Of a DNA stretch of 22,596 bases, positions 1-8,546 are shown piece by piece (position 1 is the stretch's first letter; each line of letters opens with the position of its first letter). Source of the stretch: an uncultured Clostridia bacterium (GTDB lineage Bacteria > Bacillota > Clostridia > Oscillospirales > Ruminococcaceae); NCBI GenBank assembly GCA_937892655.1, contig CALBJC010000012.1:1-22596 (forward strand). The letters are read 5' to 3'. The position numbers and the translations under genes are program-made. The notes under the pieces were generated by a model. The model did not search any database. It was not told where the DNA came from and saw only the letters and a list, made by a program, of their open reading frames with translations.

Positions 1-1469
1 AGGCTTATTTCTTTAAAATGTCACTCTTTGCTGACAGACTTGAAAAGCTTTTACTTGAAACTGATTACTTAATGCCAAAGACAAGAGCAGTAGAGCTTGT
101 AAATAACTTCATAAAGCCCGGTCTTGAAGACCTCTGCGTTTCAAGAACATCATTCAAGTGGGGCGTTCCCGTTTCATTTGACGAAAAGCACGCTGTATAC
201 GTCTGGATAGACGCGCTCTCAAACTACATCACAGCGCTCGGCTATGAAAACTCACAGTATGAAGATTTTTCAAAGTTCTGGCCTGCTGACGTTCATATGG
301 TTGCAAAGGATATTATGCGTTTCCATGCGCTCATCTGGCCTGCAATGTTAATGGCGCTTGAACTTCCTCTGCCAAAGCATCTTGCCGTTCACGGCTGGAT
401 CACCTTCAACGGTGTTAAGATGTCAAAATCTCTTGGCAACGTTGTTGACCCACTGGTTTTGGGCGAACGCTACGGCGCTGACGCTATCAGATACCATATC
501 CTGCGTGAAATGGCGCTTGGTGCTGACAGCTCATTTTCAAATGAAATTATGATAAACCGCATCAATACTGACCTTGCAAACGGTCTTGGTAACCTCGTTT
601 CAAGAACGGTAGCGATGGTCTGCAAATACTTTGACGGCACTCTGCCTGCAGAGCGCTGCGAGGGCGAGTTTGACTCAGACCTTATTGCGCAGGCTACAGC
701 TTTAAGAGCTATAGTTGATGACAATATCGAGAAAGTTCAGCTCCAGTCTGCTCTTACAGAGATATTCAAGGTTGTATCCCGTGCTAACAAGTATATCGAC
801 GAAACTGCACCTTGGGTTTTGGCAAAGGATGAGGCGAATAAGGTTCGCCTTGCAACAGTTTTATACAATCTTCTTGAAACAATCCGTATCTGCGCTACAC
901 TTTTATCAGCATTTATGCCTACAACAATGCCTGAGGTTTTAAAACAGATAGGCGCTTGTGAAAAGTGCGCTTGCTACGCAAACGCTGACAAGTTCGGCTC
1001 ACTCCCAATGGACGTAACAGTCAACAAGGGCGACGTTTTGTTCCCTAGAATTGACGCTGAAAAGGAAATTGAGGAGCTCAATAAAATCATCGAAGCGCAA
1101 AAGCCTGTTTCTGAGCCTGAAATCGAGGTTCTAAAACAGCTCCCTGCTATTGACATCGACGATTTTTGTAAGGTTGACCTGAGAGTTGCAAAGGTAGTTG
1201 AATGTGAAAAGATTAAAAAGGCTAAAAAGCTCTTGAAGCTGCAGCTTGATGACGGTATGGGAGGCAGACAGGTAGTATCCGGTATCGCTCTGTGGTATGA
1301 GCCGCAGGACCTCATCGGCAAGAAGGTAATTTTGGTTTCAAACTTAAAGCCTTGCACCCTCTGCGGTGTTGAATCAAACGGTATGATAATGGCGGCTGAT
1401 ATGCCTGATGGCTCAGCTAAGGTTATATTCCCTGATGAAAGCATCCCTGTAGGCGCTTGCCTCAGATAG
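1..1469 (+). CDS. metG: Methionyl-tRNA synthetase, 3' part (5' end outside window)
   Basis: This gene charges tRNA(Met) with methionine in the cytoplasm. The reading frame is already open at base 3 (Ala-Tyr-Phe-Phe-Lys before the first Met at base 18), so that Met is internal and the true start lies upstream. The catalytic HIGH motif is outside the window. The remaining class I core is visible: the WIDALSNY segment, then the KMSKS signature (VKMSKSLGN) near visible residue 135. A helical anticodon-binding domain follows at about 190-340. The last 100 residues or so (from about 375) are the tRNA-binding OB-fold typical of long bacterial MetRS, with DLRVAKV, VVSGIA and NLKP motifs. Bacterial MetRS with this tail is about 640-660 residues, so roughly 170 residues are missing. 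The gene ends with TAG, followed by a terminator. The assignment is secure. Confidence 0.97.
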   Translation, partial: AYFFKMSLFADRLEKLLLETDYLMPKTRAVELVNNFIKPGLEDLCVSRTSFKWGVPVSFDEKHAVYVWIDALSNYITALGYENSQYEDFSKFWPADVHMVAKDIMRFHALIWPAMLMALELPLPKHLAVHGWITFNGVKMSKSLGNVVDPLVLGERYGADAIRYHILREMALGADSSFSNEIMINRINTDLANGLGNLVSRTVAMVCKYFDGTLPAERCEGEFDSDLIAQATALRAIVDDNIEKVQLQSALTEIFKVVSRANKYIDETAPWVLAKDEANKVRLATVLYNLLETIRICATLLSAFMPTTMPEVLKQIGACEKCACYANADKFGSLPMDVTVNKGDVLFPRIDAEKEIEELNKIIEAQKPVSEPEIEVLKQLPAIDIDDFCKVDLRVAKVVECEKIKKAKKLLKLQLDDGMGGRQVVSGIALWYEPQDLIGKKVILVSNLKPCTLCGVESNGMIMAADMPDGSAKVIFPDESIPVGACLR

Positions 1470-1526
1470 TGTTTACATTATCGCCATAAATTAGCGGTGT
1501 TAAAATCGTTATATAATGCATACTTT

Positions 1527-1562
1527 AATCCCCTTGCTCTATGGGTGAGCAGGGGGATTTTT
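1527..1562 (+). terminator. Rho-independent terminator after metG
   Basis: A 13-bp stem pairs 1527-1539 with 1547-1559, with one G-T wobble and a 7-nt loop, and runs into a T tract at 1558-1562. It lies 58 bp after the metG stop and separates metG from the ABC ATPase unit. Confidence 0.9.
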
Positions 1563-1737
1563 AGCTGTGTTTTTAGCTTAAATTTTGACTTGGTAATCGT
1601 TTTATTCTAACAAAATTTAACTTTGTATATTTTAGCATAAACATTTCCTACAAATCGCATAAAAATATATTATGCAACATATACAATAGTCATAGTGCAT
1701 AAGAAAAAATTAAAATAACTTAAACGTTTGCGACAGC
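1563..1737. other. Non-coding AT-rich spacer between metG terminator and ABC promoter
   Basis: I see no gene here. The stretch is AT-rich and holds a small inverted repeat (GCATAA at 1657-1662 with TTATGC at 1670-1675). It also holds an AAACGTTT-centred palindrome at 1719-1732, just upstream of the -35 box. The palindrome resembles the core of a CcpA/LacI-type operator but fails at three outer positions. Confidence 0.5.
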
Positions 1738-1766
1738 TTGACAATAAGGGCCATTTTTGGTATAAT
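1738..1766 (+). promoter_or_regulatory. Consensus sigma-A promoter for the ABC ATPase genes
   Basis: The -35 box TTGACA (1738-1743) and the -10 box TATAAT (1761-1766) are both perfect and separated by 17 bp. TGG precedes the -10 box, giving an extended -10. Transcription should start near 1773, leaving a leader of about 215 nt before the first gene. Confidence 0.9.
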
Positions 1767-1772
1767 TAACAA

Positions 1773-1990
1773 GGTAAATATAGGGCATATTATGTCGTTT
1801 TATTCACTGCGCAGCCTTTGGTTATTTTTCATAAAAAGGGTGCGTGGGTGGTTTTTTCTTGCTTTTTTTAGGGAATTGTGTACAAAATGCACAAAATAAA
1901 CTAATTAAAATAAACATAACAGTTATTAGGTTAAAGTAGTTACATTTGGTGAAGATGTAGGGGAAATACAATCATCAGAAAGGGCAAAGG
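1773..1990 (+). promoter_or_regulatory. Long 5' leader of the ABC ATPase transcript
   Basis: About 215 nt of untranslated leader follow the consensus promoter. It contains an imperfect stem (CGCAGCCTTT near 1817 against AAAGGGTGCG near 1837) followed by G/T-rich sequence with T runs at about 1853-1870. That could act as an attenuator. Further down, TACAT and ATGTA can pair close to the ribosome site. I recognise no known riboswitch class, so the regulatory role is inference from length and position only. Confidence 0.35.
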
Positions 1991-2671
1991 ATGGACATAA
2001 TCTTATCTGCAAAAAATCTCAACAGAGATTTTAAAATAGGCGATGGCAGTACTGTCCACGCCTTGAAGAACATAAACCTTGAAATAGAGAAGGGTAAGCT
2101 TACAGTTTTAAGAGGGCGTTCGGGCAGCGGTAAAACAACGCTCATTAACATCCTCGGCGCGCTTGATAAGCCGACCTCGGGCGAGGTTATCTTCAAAAAC
2201 CGTGATATTGCAAGGCTTTCAGAAAAAAAGCGTGATGACCTGAGGCGTTATGATATGGCGTTTGTTTTCCAGTCAGTAGCGCTTATGTCATCAATGACAG
2301 CGATTGAAAATGTAGAGCTGGGTCTGCGACTCTCAAAGTATAAAGAAACAAACCGCACAGAGCGCGCTAAGGAGTGCTTAAAGGCGGTAGGGCTTGAAAA
2401 GAGAATGGAGCATATCCCGTCAGAGATGTCGGGCGGTGAGCAGCAAAGAGTAGCTGTCGCACGTGCGTTTTCTCACAAGCCGTCGATAATCTTTGCCGAT
2501 GAGCCTACAGCCGAGCTTGATACAAATACCTCTTTGCAGATAGTAAAGCTTTTCAAAAAGCTCGTTGCAGATTACGGTATGACAATTATCATGACAACTC
2601 ATGACCCGGGTATGATGGATATTGCCGACAGGGTTCTGACTTTAGAGGACGGTGAGCTTGTCGATGGATAA
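1991..2671 (+). CDS. ABC transporter ATPase, LolD/MacB type
   Basis: This is a cytoplasmic nucleotide-binding subunit of 226 residues. It has Walker A GRSGSGKTT near residue 42, Q-loop VFQ near 92, signature MSGGEQQRVAVARA near 144, Walker B IIFADEPTAELD near 166 and an H-loop histidine in TTHD near 200. The length and motif style match the LolD/MacB/FtsE branch, whose partners are FtsX/MacB-type permeases that export lipoproteins or peptides or act on cell-wall enzymes. No such permease is encoded here. The ATG start has a GAAAGGG ribosome site six bases upstream, and the family's usual N-terminus is intact. The gene overlaps the next by 8 bp, so the two ATPases are probably made together and may form a heterodimer. 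The substrate cannot be told from sequence. Confidence 0.92.
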   Translation: MDIILSAKNLNRDFKIGDGSTVHALKNINLEIEKGKLTVLRGRSGSGKTTLINILGALDKPTSGEVIFKNRDIARLSEKKRDDLRRYDMAFVFQSVALMSSMTAIENVELGLRLSKYKETNRTERAKECLKAVGLEKRMEHIPSEMSGGEQQRVAVARAFSHKPSIIFADEPTAELDTNTSLQIVKLFKKLVADYGMTIIMTTHDPGMMDIADRVLTLEDGELVDG

Positions 2672-3629
2672 TGAGAATAAAAAGGTAACTACCGCCGAAA
2701 ATGAGGCGGAGGATATAAAGCAGGCAGACGATGTAATGATAAGCTGCGATAACCTCGTTAAAATCTACAAAACGGATGAGATTGAGGTCGTAGCGCTGCA
2801 AGGTTTGGACCTTGAGGTAAAGCGTGGCGAGCTTATGGCAATCGTCGGTAACTCAGGTTCGGGTAAATCAACGCTTTTAAATATGCTCGGCGGTCTTGAT
2901 AAGCCGTCAGCGGGCGGTCTTATGGTAGACGGTAAAAACCTTTTGAGATTTACCGATAAGGACTACGTTGAGTATAAGCTCAGAACTGTCGGCTTTGTGT
3001 GGCAGAATAACGCCAGAAACCTGGTGCCGTATCTTACAGCCGTTCAGAATGTTGAGCTGCCGATGCTTCTTGCCAAGGGCAAGGAGAGAAGAAAGAGGGC
3101 TTTAAAGCTCCTTGAAATGGTGGGGCTTTCCCACAGAGTAAACTCCCGTCTTGACCAGATGTCAGGCGGTGAACAGCAAAGAGTAGCGATCGCTATCTCT
3201 CTTGCCAATAACCCAAAACTGCTTTTAGCCGATGAACCGACAGGTGCGGTGGATACAAAAACCTCGGCTATGATACTCGATATATTCAAAAAATTAAACC
3301 GTGAGCTTGGTATAACGATAGTTATCGTTACCCACGATGTTAAGATGGCGAAGAATATCGACAGAGTAGTTGCCATCCGAGATGGCAGAACCTCATCCGA
3401 AATCGTCAGAAAGCGCTCGTATGTTGAGATGCTTGATGAAGCGGGCGAGCAGATATTTGTTGAGAGCGAGGAAGAGACAGTAGCCGAAGAGCTTGTAGTG
3501 CTCGACCGCTCAGGCAGATTACAGCTCCCTCGTGAATATTTAGATCGCCTCGGCATCAAAGGCGGCGACAAGGTTAAGGTTGAGTTTGACGAAGAAAGCG
3601 GTAAGATAAGCGTTTTCAAGTCAGAATAG
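2664..3629 (+). CDS. ABC transporter ATPase with AbrB/SpoVT-like C-terminal domain
   Basis: This is a second LolD/MacB-type ATPase of 321 residues from ATG 2664. I chose that start over GTG 2652 because GGTGAG lies seven bases before the ATG. A hydrophilic 30-residue leader precedes the ATPase core. The core has Walker A GNSGSGKST near residue 68, Q-loop VWQN near 112, signature MSGGEQQRVAIAI near 166 and Walker B LLLADEPTGAVD near 187, followed by THD. After the ATPase ends (about residue 250) comes an acidic linker, then about 45 residues with the pattern LDRSGRLQLPREYLDRLGI and GDKVKVEF. This matches the swapped-hairpin AbrB/SpoVT/MazE fold (GRI-x-IP, LGI-x-x-GD). I recall similar tails on some actinobacterial and firmicute ABC ATPases, where it may serve dimerisation or regulation rather than DNA binding. 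No permease of the matching type follows. Confidence 0.9.
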   Translation: MDNENKKVTTAENEAEDIKQADDVMISCDNLVKIYKTDEIEVVALQGLDLEVKRGELMAIVGNSGSGKSTLLNMLGGLDKPSAGGLMVDGKNLLRFTDKDYVEYKLRTVGFVWQNNARNLVPYLTAVQNVELPMLLAKGKERRKRALKLLEMVGLSHRVNSRLDQMSGGEQQRVAIAISLANNPKLLLADEPTGAVDTKTSAMILDIFKKLNRELGITIVIVTHDVKMAKNIDRVVAIRDGRTSSEIVRKRSYVEMLDEAGEQIFVESEEETVAEELVVLDRSGRLQLPREYLDRLGIKGGDKVKVEFDEESGKISVFKSE

Positions 3630-3741
3630 CTTTGATTTAAGGAAAAATCTTCTTGGGATTAAAAATCTGTATATGATTTGATGAAGATTATTTCTTAGGT
3701 AGGATAAATTACTAAATAGCAATCAGAAAGGTGGATTTATT
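3630..3741 (+). promoter_or_regulatory. 112-bp gap before the large binding-protein gene; weak promoter candidate
   Basis: There is no terminator with a T run here. A spaced inverted repeat (AATCTTC near 3645, GAAGATT near 3684) is present. A weak sigma-A-like candidate is TTGATG (3678-3683) with TAGGAT (3700-3705) at 16 bp. The ribosome site AGAAAGGTGG (about 3725-3734) precedes the GTG start at 3742. The downstream genes could be read from the upstream promoter, from this one, or both. Confidence 0.3.
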
Positions 3742-6636
3742 GTGAAAAACACATTGTTTAAGCGCAGTGTTTCGTTTGCAGCGGCGTTGGCTATGACATT
3801 TTCAATGGCTAGTCTTGTAGCGGCTGAAGATAACGCGGCAACACTCAGCTTGACAACAGCTTCTGCTGACAGCGGCTCATCAACCCTGACAAGCAGAGAA
3901 AACACATACAGTGCTTATTACGACAGATATTTAGGCACTGAGCGTCCTGACGAGCTTGTAACAGTAAACGCAGCTGATTACACAAGCGCTTCTGCAGACG
4001 CTGAAGTTAAGGTTGAAACCATCGAGGGTAAGAAGGCTCTTGTATGGTCAAACGACAACGGTAGTATCACCTATAATGTAAACATTCCGACAACCGGTCT
4101 TTACAATTTAGGTATTGATTATTATATGCTCGAGGGTGGCGGTAACACTGCTGAATTCTCAATGCTTATCGATGGCAAGAGCCCATACGATACAGCTACC
4201 CGTATTACTCTTTCAAAGAGATGGGTAAACAAAAATGCTATCAGCCGCGACCAGTTCGACAACGAAGTAAGACCTCCTCAGGTTGAAAAGCTCTGCTGGC
4301 AGTCAACTCCTGCAAAGGATATCGACGGTCTTTTTGCAGACCCGCTTCTTTTCTACCTCGAAGCAGGCACTCATGAAATCACTTTTGAGTCAACAAAGGC
4401 TCACTTTGCGTTTAGTGAATTCAGATTCTACAACGAAGAAGCTCTTCCTACATACGCTGAATATGTAGCAAGCGTTGGCGAAAAGCCAAACAACCCTATC
4501 GATATCACAATCGAGGGTGAAGATGCAGCGTGGAAGTCTGACCAGACCCTTTATCCTACTTATGACAGAACATCTTATATAACATCTCCATCAAATCCTA
4601 CCAAGATGAGATATAACACAATCGGTGCTGAAAACTGGTCAAAGGCAACTCAGTCAATCACTTATGAGGTTGAAATGCCGACAGCCGGTTGGGTAAAGCT
4701 TGGTATCAGAGCAAGACAGAACACAATGAGAGGTTTCTACTCTGCAAGAGCCCTCTACATTGACGGCGAAATCCCTTGCGAAGAAGCAGGTCTTGTAAAG
4801 TTCTACTACTCAACAGACTGGACAGTTACTGTTCCTGAGGATGCAAACGGCAATGATATGTACTTCTACCTCGACGCAGGTAAGCACACTATCACATTAG
4901 AAGCTGTAGTATCAGAAATCGGTGACGTTATGAGAAGACTCGATGACGTTATCTTCAATCTCAATACATACTACAGAAACATCCTTCAGATCACAGGTCC
5001 TCAGCCTGACGAATGGAACGACTACATGGTAGATAAGGTTATCCCAACCCTTTTACCTGACTTTGAAATTATTGCAGGCCAGCTCAGAGACGAAAAGGCA
5101 TTCATTGAAAACCTCACAGGTACTGAGGGTTCAGAAGCTATCGCTTTGGAAAAGCTTGCACTCGTTTTAGACAGATGTATCGACAAGCCTGATGAAATCC
5201 CAACTTTGCTTTCATCAATCAAGGAAAACATCACAGCCGTTTCATCATGGATGAGACAGTACCGTGAACAGCCACTTGAGCTTGACCTTATCGAAATCAA
5301 GTCAGAAGGCGGCAAGTTCACATCAGTAAAGAAGAATATCTTCAAGTCACTTTCATACAACACAAAGGCATTCATCGGCTCATTCTTTGAAGATTACAAC
5401 TCAATCTCAACAGCAGGCGATGACGCATTAAACGTTTGGATCGCACTCGGTCGTGACCAGGCTTCAGTAGTTAAGGAATTGGTAGATTCATACTATACTC
5501 CTGAACATCCTGAACACCCTGTATCAATCAGCCTTGTAGTAGGCGGTATCATCGAAGCTACCCTTGCAGGCAAGGGCCCTGACGTAGCGCTCTTCCTCGG
5601 CGGTGACTTCCCGATCCAGCTTGCAGCAAGAGGCGTTGTAACAGACCTTACACAGTTTGAAGACTATGACGAGGTCAAGGAACGTTTTGCAGAACACGCT
5701 ATGACACTTTATACATATAATGACGGCGTTTACTGCTTACCTGTTTCACAGACCTTCCCGATGATGTTCTACAGAAAAGATATCTTAGAAAGCTTCGGCT
5801 TTACACAGCCACCTCAGACATGGGATGAGCTTATCGCAATGTTACCGATTCTCCAGCGTAACTACATGGCAGTAGGTCTTATCTTACCGCCAACTCAGAT
5901 CGGTTCAACAACAGAAGCAGGTTCAACATTTGCTATGATGCTCATGCAGCAGGGTATGAACTACTACAACGATGCTCAGACAGCAACAAACTTCCATACT
6001 CAGGAAGCTGTTTCAGCGTTTGAAAAGTGGACAAAGTTCTACACAACATACTCATTTGAACAGACTTACGACGCATTCACACGTTTCAGAACAGGTGAAA
6101 TGCCAATCTTGATCCAGAACTACACATTCTACAACCAGCTTTCAGCAGCTGCTCCTGAAATCAAGGGCTTGTGGTCATTTACTCAGGTTCCTGGTACAGA
6201 ACAGGCTGACGGTACTATAAACCACGCAGCTAACTCTTCAGGTGCAGGCGCTATCATCTTTACAAAGTGTAAGGATCAGCAGGGCGCTTGGGAATTCATC
6301 AAGTGGTTCACATCAACAGAAATCCAGATCGAATACGGTAACACAATCGAAGCAGTTATTGGTGCTTTAGGTAGATTTGATACAGCAAACGTTGAAGCAT
6401 TACAGAAGCTCCAGTGGTCACAGACAGAGCTTGAACAGATCAATGCTCAGATGTCACAGCTTGTTGAGATCCCTGTAATCCCTGCATCATACGCTGTTAC
6501 ACGTAACATTATGAACGCTTTCAGAGCGGTAGTAAACGATGCTGATAACGCAAGAGATACACTTTTATGGTACAACCGCGATATCAACAACGAAATTATG
6601 AGAAAACGTGAAGACCTTGGTCTTCCTACTGAATAA
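3742..6636 (+). CDS. Large secreted solute-binding protein with two N-terminal beta-sandwich-like regions
   Basis: The 964-residue protein begins with a signal peptide (residues 1-28, ending LVAAED) that has no lipobox cysteine, unlike most Gram-positive binding proteins. Residues about 50-230 and 250-410 each look like carbohydrate-binding beta-sandwich domains. Both have a SITY-VE/VN-PT-G motif, a phrase about length of stalk or side chain such as YLEAGTHEI or YLDAGKHTI, and an Asp/Gly-rich strand pattern. A helical linker of about 130 residues follows. From about 555 to the end it is a MalE/UgpB-type type 1 binding protein, with motifs such as GKGPDVALF, WDELI and GAWEFIKWFTS. Typical binding proteins are 400-450 residues, so half of this one is extra. 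GTG start with a good ribosome site; the permease gene begins 17 bp later. It probably captures a glycan or oligosaccharide. The ligand is unknown. Confidence 0.88.
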   Translation: MKNTLFKRSVSFAAALAMTFSMASLVAAEDNAATLSLTTASADSGSSTLTSRENTYSAYYDRYLGTERPDELVTVNAADYTSASADAEVKVETIEGKKALVWSNDNGSITYNVNIPTTGLYNLGIDYYMLEGGGNTAEFSMLIDGKSPYDTATRITLSKRWVNKNAISRDQFDNEVRPPQVEKLCWQSTPAKDIDGLFADPLLFYLEAGTHEITFESTKAHFAFSEFRFYNEEALPTYAEYVASVGEKPNNPIDITIEGEDAAWKSDQTLYPTYDRTSYITSPSNPTKMRYNTIGAENWSKATQSITYEVEMPTAGWVKLGIRARQNTMRGFYSARALYIDGEIPCEEAGLVKFYYSTDWTVTVPEDANGNDMYFYLDAGKHTITLEAVVSEIGDVMRRLDDVIFNLNTYYRNILQITGPQPDEWNDYMVDKVIPTLLPDFEIIAGQLRDEKAFIENLTGTEGSEAIALEKLALVLDRCIDKPDEIPTLLSSIKENITAVSSWMRQYREQPLELDLIEIKSEGGKFTSVKKNIFKSLSYNTKAFIGSFFEDYNSISTAGDDALNVWIALGRDQASVVKELVDSYYTPEHPEHPVSISLVVGGIIEATLAGKGPDVALFLGGDFPIQLAARGVVTDLTQFEDYDEVKERFAEHAMTLYTYNDGVYCLPVSQTFPMMFYRKDILESFGFTQPPQTWDELIAMLPILQRNYMAVGLILPPTQIGSTTEAGSTFAMMLMQQGMNYYNDAQTATNFHTQEAVSAFEKWTKFYTTYSFEQTYDAFTRFRTGEMPILIQNYTFYNQLSAAAPEIKGLWSFTQVPGTEQADGTINHAANSSGAGAIIFTKCKDQQGAWEFIKWFTSTEIQIEYGNTIEAVIGALGRFDTANVEALQKLQWSQTELEQINAQMSQLVEIPVIPASYAVTRNIMNAFRAVVNDADNARDTLLWYNRDINNEIMRKREDLGLPTE

Positions 6637-6653
6637 GGAAGGGGGAGAAATTT

Positions 6654-7598
6654 ATGGCCAAAAAGACAAAAAAGGTTAATGTTCCAATGAACAAGTCAGG
6701 CTACTGGGCATACACATGGCACCTTATGAAAACAAACAAGGCTTGCTACATAATGCTCGCACCATATATGATTCTGTTCATCATATTCCTTGTTGTACCG
6801 GTTGTTATGTCACTCCCTATGGGTTTCACAAACTTTAATATGGTACAGTTCCCGAAGTTTATCGGTTTATCAAACTTCTACACATTATTCTTAAACGATG
6901 ACGTTTTCCTTATCGCTATTCAGAAAACTCTCATCTTCGCAGTTTTCGCAGGCCCTCTCAGCTATGTTTTAAGCTTCTTCTTGGCATGGCTTATCAATGA
7001 AATGAAGGGCTGGCTCAAAACTCTCTTTACATTCGTATTCTATGCTCCGTCTATGACAACATCAGTTTACGTAATCTGGCAGCTCATCTTCTCAGGTGAT
7101 ACATACGGTTACTTGAACGCTATCCTCATGGACCTTGGCATTATCGGTACTCCAAAGCAGTGGCTTACAGATACAACCTACATCTTTACAGTAGTAATGA
7201 TCGTACAGTTGTGGATGTCAATGGGTGCAGGCTTCCTGGCACTCCGTGCAGGTTTCCAGAACATTGACAAGTCTATGTACGAAGCCGGTGCTATTGAAGG
7301 TATCAAGAACAGATGGCAGGAACTCTTTATGATTACAATCCCATCAATGGGTCCACAGCTCTTGTTCGCCGCTGTAATGCAGATTTCTGCATCATTCACA
7401 GTAGGTGACATAGGTCGTGCCCTCGTTGGTTTGCCATCAACAGACTATGTAGCACACACAATTATGAACCACGCGCAGGACTACGGTTCAATCCGTTACG
7501 AAATGGGTTACGCTTCAGCAATCTGTTTTGTACTCTTCGGCGCAATGCTCTTAGCTAATAAGGGTGTAAGATGGTTACTCAGAAACTATACTGATTAA
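6654..7598 (+). CDS. Sugar ABC transporter permease, MalF/UgpA type (pair 1)
   Basis: This is an integral membrane subunit of a carbohydrate uptake (CUT1) ABC transporter, 314 residues with six predicted membrane segments. The first, around residues 32-53, follows a Lys-rich N-terminus. The cytoplasmic coupling loop carries the EAA-type motif YEAGAIEGIKNRWQELF followed by ITIPSMGP near residues 207-230, which contacts an ATPase. The ribosome site GGAAGGGGGAG sits just before ATG. It lies 17 bp after the large binding protein and 16 bp before its MalG-type partner, the classic order binding protein-MalF-MalG. No MalK/MsmX ATPase is in the window. Such permeases in Gram-positives often use one encoded elsewhere. 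Substrate not assignable. Confidence 0.93.
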   Translation: MAKKTKKVNVPMNKSGYWAYTWHLMKTNKACYIMLAPYMILFIIFLVVPVVMSLPMGFTNFNMVQFPKFIGLSNFYTLFLNDDVFLIAIQKTLIFAVFAGPLSYVLSFFLAWLINEMKGWLKTLFTFVFYAPSMTTSVYVIWQLIFSGDTYGYLNAILMDLGIIGTPKQWLTDTTYIFTVVMIVQLWMSMGAGFLALRAGFQNIDKSMYEAGAIEGIKNRWQELFMITIPSMGPQLLFAAVMQISASFTVGDIGRALVGLPSTDYVAHTIMNHAQDYGSIRYEMGYASAICFVLFGAMLLANKGVRWLLRNYTD

Positions 7599-7614
7599 AG
7601 GAGGGGAAAAGTAA

Positions 7615-8505
7615 ATGGCATCTAAAAGATACGAAGTAGAGACCAAGAAGATCAGAGAGTCAGGCAAGAGAACTACAGGTTCTCTCGGCGGCGACATTGT
7701 GATTTTTATCTTCCTCGCATTGCTTGGCATATTTATGGTTTTCCCTCTCTACTATTCAATCATTCAGTCGTTAAAGCCTATCCATGAGCTTTTCGTATTC
7801 CCACCAAAGCTTTATGTAGCTTCACCTACAGCTGACAACTTCTCAGATATGTTCAAGGTAGCTTCAAACATGTGGGTACCGTTCTCAAGATACGTATTTA
7901 ACTCAATCTTCATTACAGCAGTAATCTGTGTCGCTCATATCTTTACTGTATGTATGGCAGCGTTTGTACTTGCAAAATGTAAGTTCCCAGGCGATAAGTT
8001 CTTAAACAGCATTATCGTTACATCGCTCCTCTTTACATCTACAGCAACATGGATCATGCAGTTTATGGTTCAGGCAAAGCTCGGCCTTATCAATACATAC
8101 TGGTCACTCATCCTGCCAAACATTGCAACTCCTATGGGCCTGTTCCTGATGCGTCAGTCAATGACAACTATTCAGGACGCTATGATCGAAGCTGCCAAGG
8201 TTGACGGCGCTTCACTCTTCAGAATCTGTTGGACAATTGTTATCCCTAACCAGAAGCCTGCGCTTATGACTCTTATCATTTTCGTATTCCAGGGCGCTTG
8301 GAACATTCAGGGCGGCTCACTCATCTATGATGAAGCCTTAAAGACACTTCCAACAATCATGCAGCAGATCACTGCATCAGGTATTGCTCGTCAGGGCGTT
8401 ATCTACGCTACAGCGGTAGTACTTATGATTCCACCACTTGTAATATTCCTCATCGCTCAGAGTAACGTTATGGAAACCATGGCGCACTCAGGTATGAAGG
8501 ACTAA
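7615..8505 (+). CDS. Sugar ABC transporter permease, MalG/UgpE type (pair 1)
   Basis: This 296-residue membrane protein forms the second half of the permease. It has six membrane segments, the first at about residues 30-52. The coupling motif IEAAKVDGASLFRICWTIV is followed by IPNQKPAL near residues 187-212, the standard EAA-G-I-x-P loop of the MalG family. The N-terminal 25 residues are charged and cytoplasmic. AAGGAGGGG precedes the ATG. Gene order and spacing show it pairs with the preceding permease. A 41-bp AT-rich gap with no terminator leads to the beta-propeller gene, so the transcript probably continues. Confidence 0.93.
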   Translation: MASKRYEVETKKIRESGKRTTGSLGGDIVIFIFLALLGIFMVFPLYYSIIQSLKPIHELFVFPPKLYVASPTADNFSDMFKVASNMWVPFSRYVFNSIFITAVICVAHIFTVCMAAFVLAKCKFPGDKFLNSIIVTSLLFTSTATWIMQFMVQAKLGLINTYWSLILPNIATPMGLFLMRQSMTTIQDAMIEAAKVDGASLFRICWTIVIPNQKPALMTLIIFVFQGAWNIQGGSLIYDEALKTLPTIMQQITASGIARQGVIYATAVVLMIPPLVIFLIAQSNVMETMAHSGMKD

Positions 8506-8546
8506 TCCGAAACATTATACTATTTAATATATAAGAAAGGTGATAA

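Noticed and set aside
974..1444. 156-codon minus-strand frame inside metG
   Set aside because: It lies opposite a secure MetRS tRNA-binding domain; its Ser-rich translation is a shadow of that gene.
2652..2663. GTG start for the second ATPase
   Set aside because: GGTGAG, which contains the GTG, is better placed as the ribosome site for the ATG at 2664.
3044..3619. 191-codon minus-strand frame inside the second ATPase
   Set aside because: It is antisense to clear ATPase motifs, has a low-complexity Ser/Leu-rich translation and no ribosome site.
3645..3690. Terminator between the ATPase genes and the large binding-protein gene
   Set aside because: The AATCTTC/GAAGATT arms are AT-rich, 30 bases apart and have no T run.
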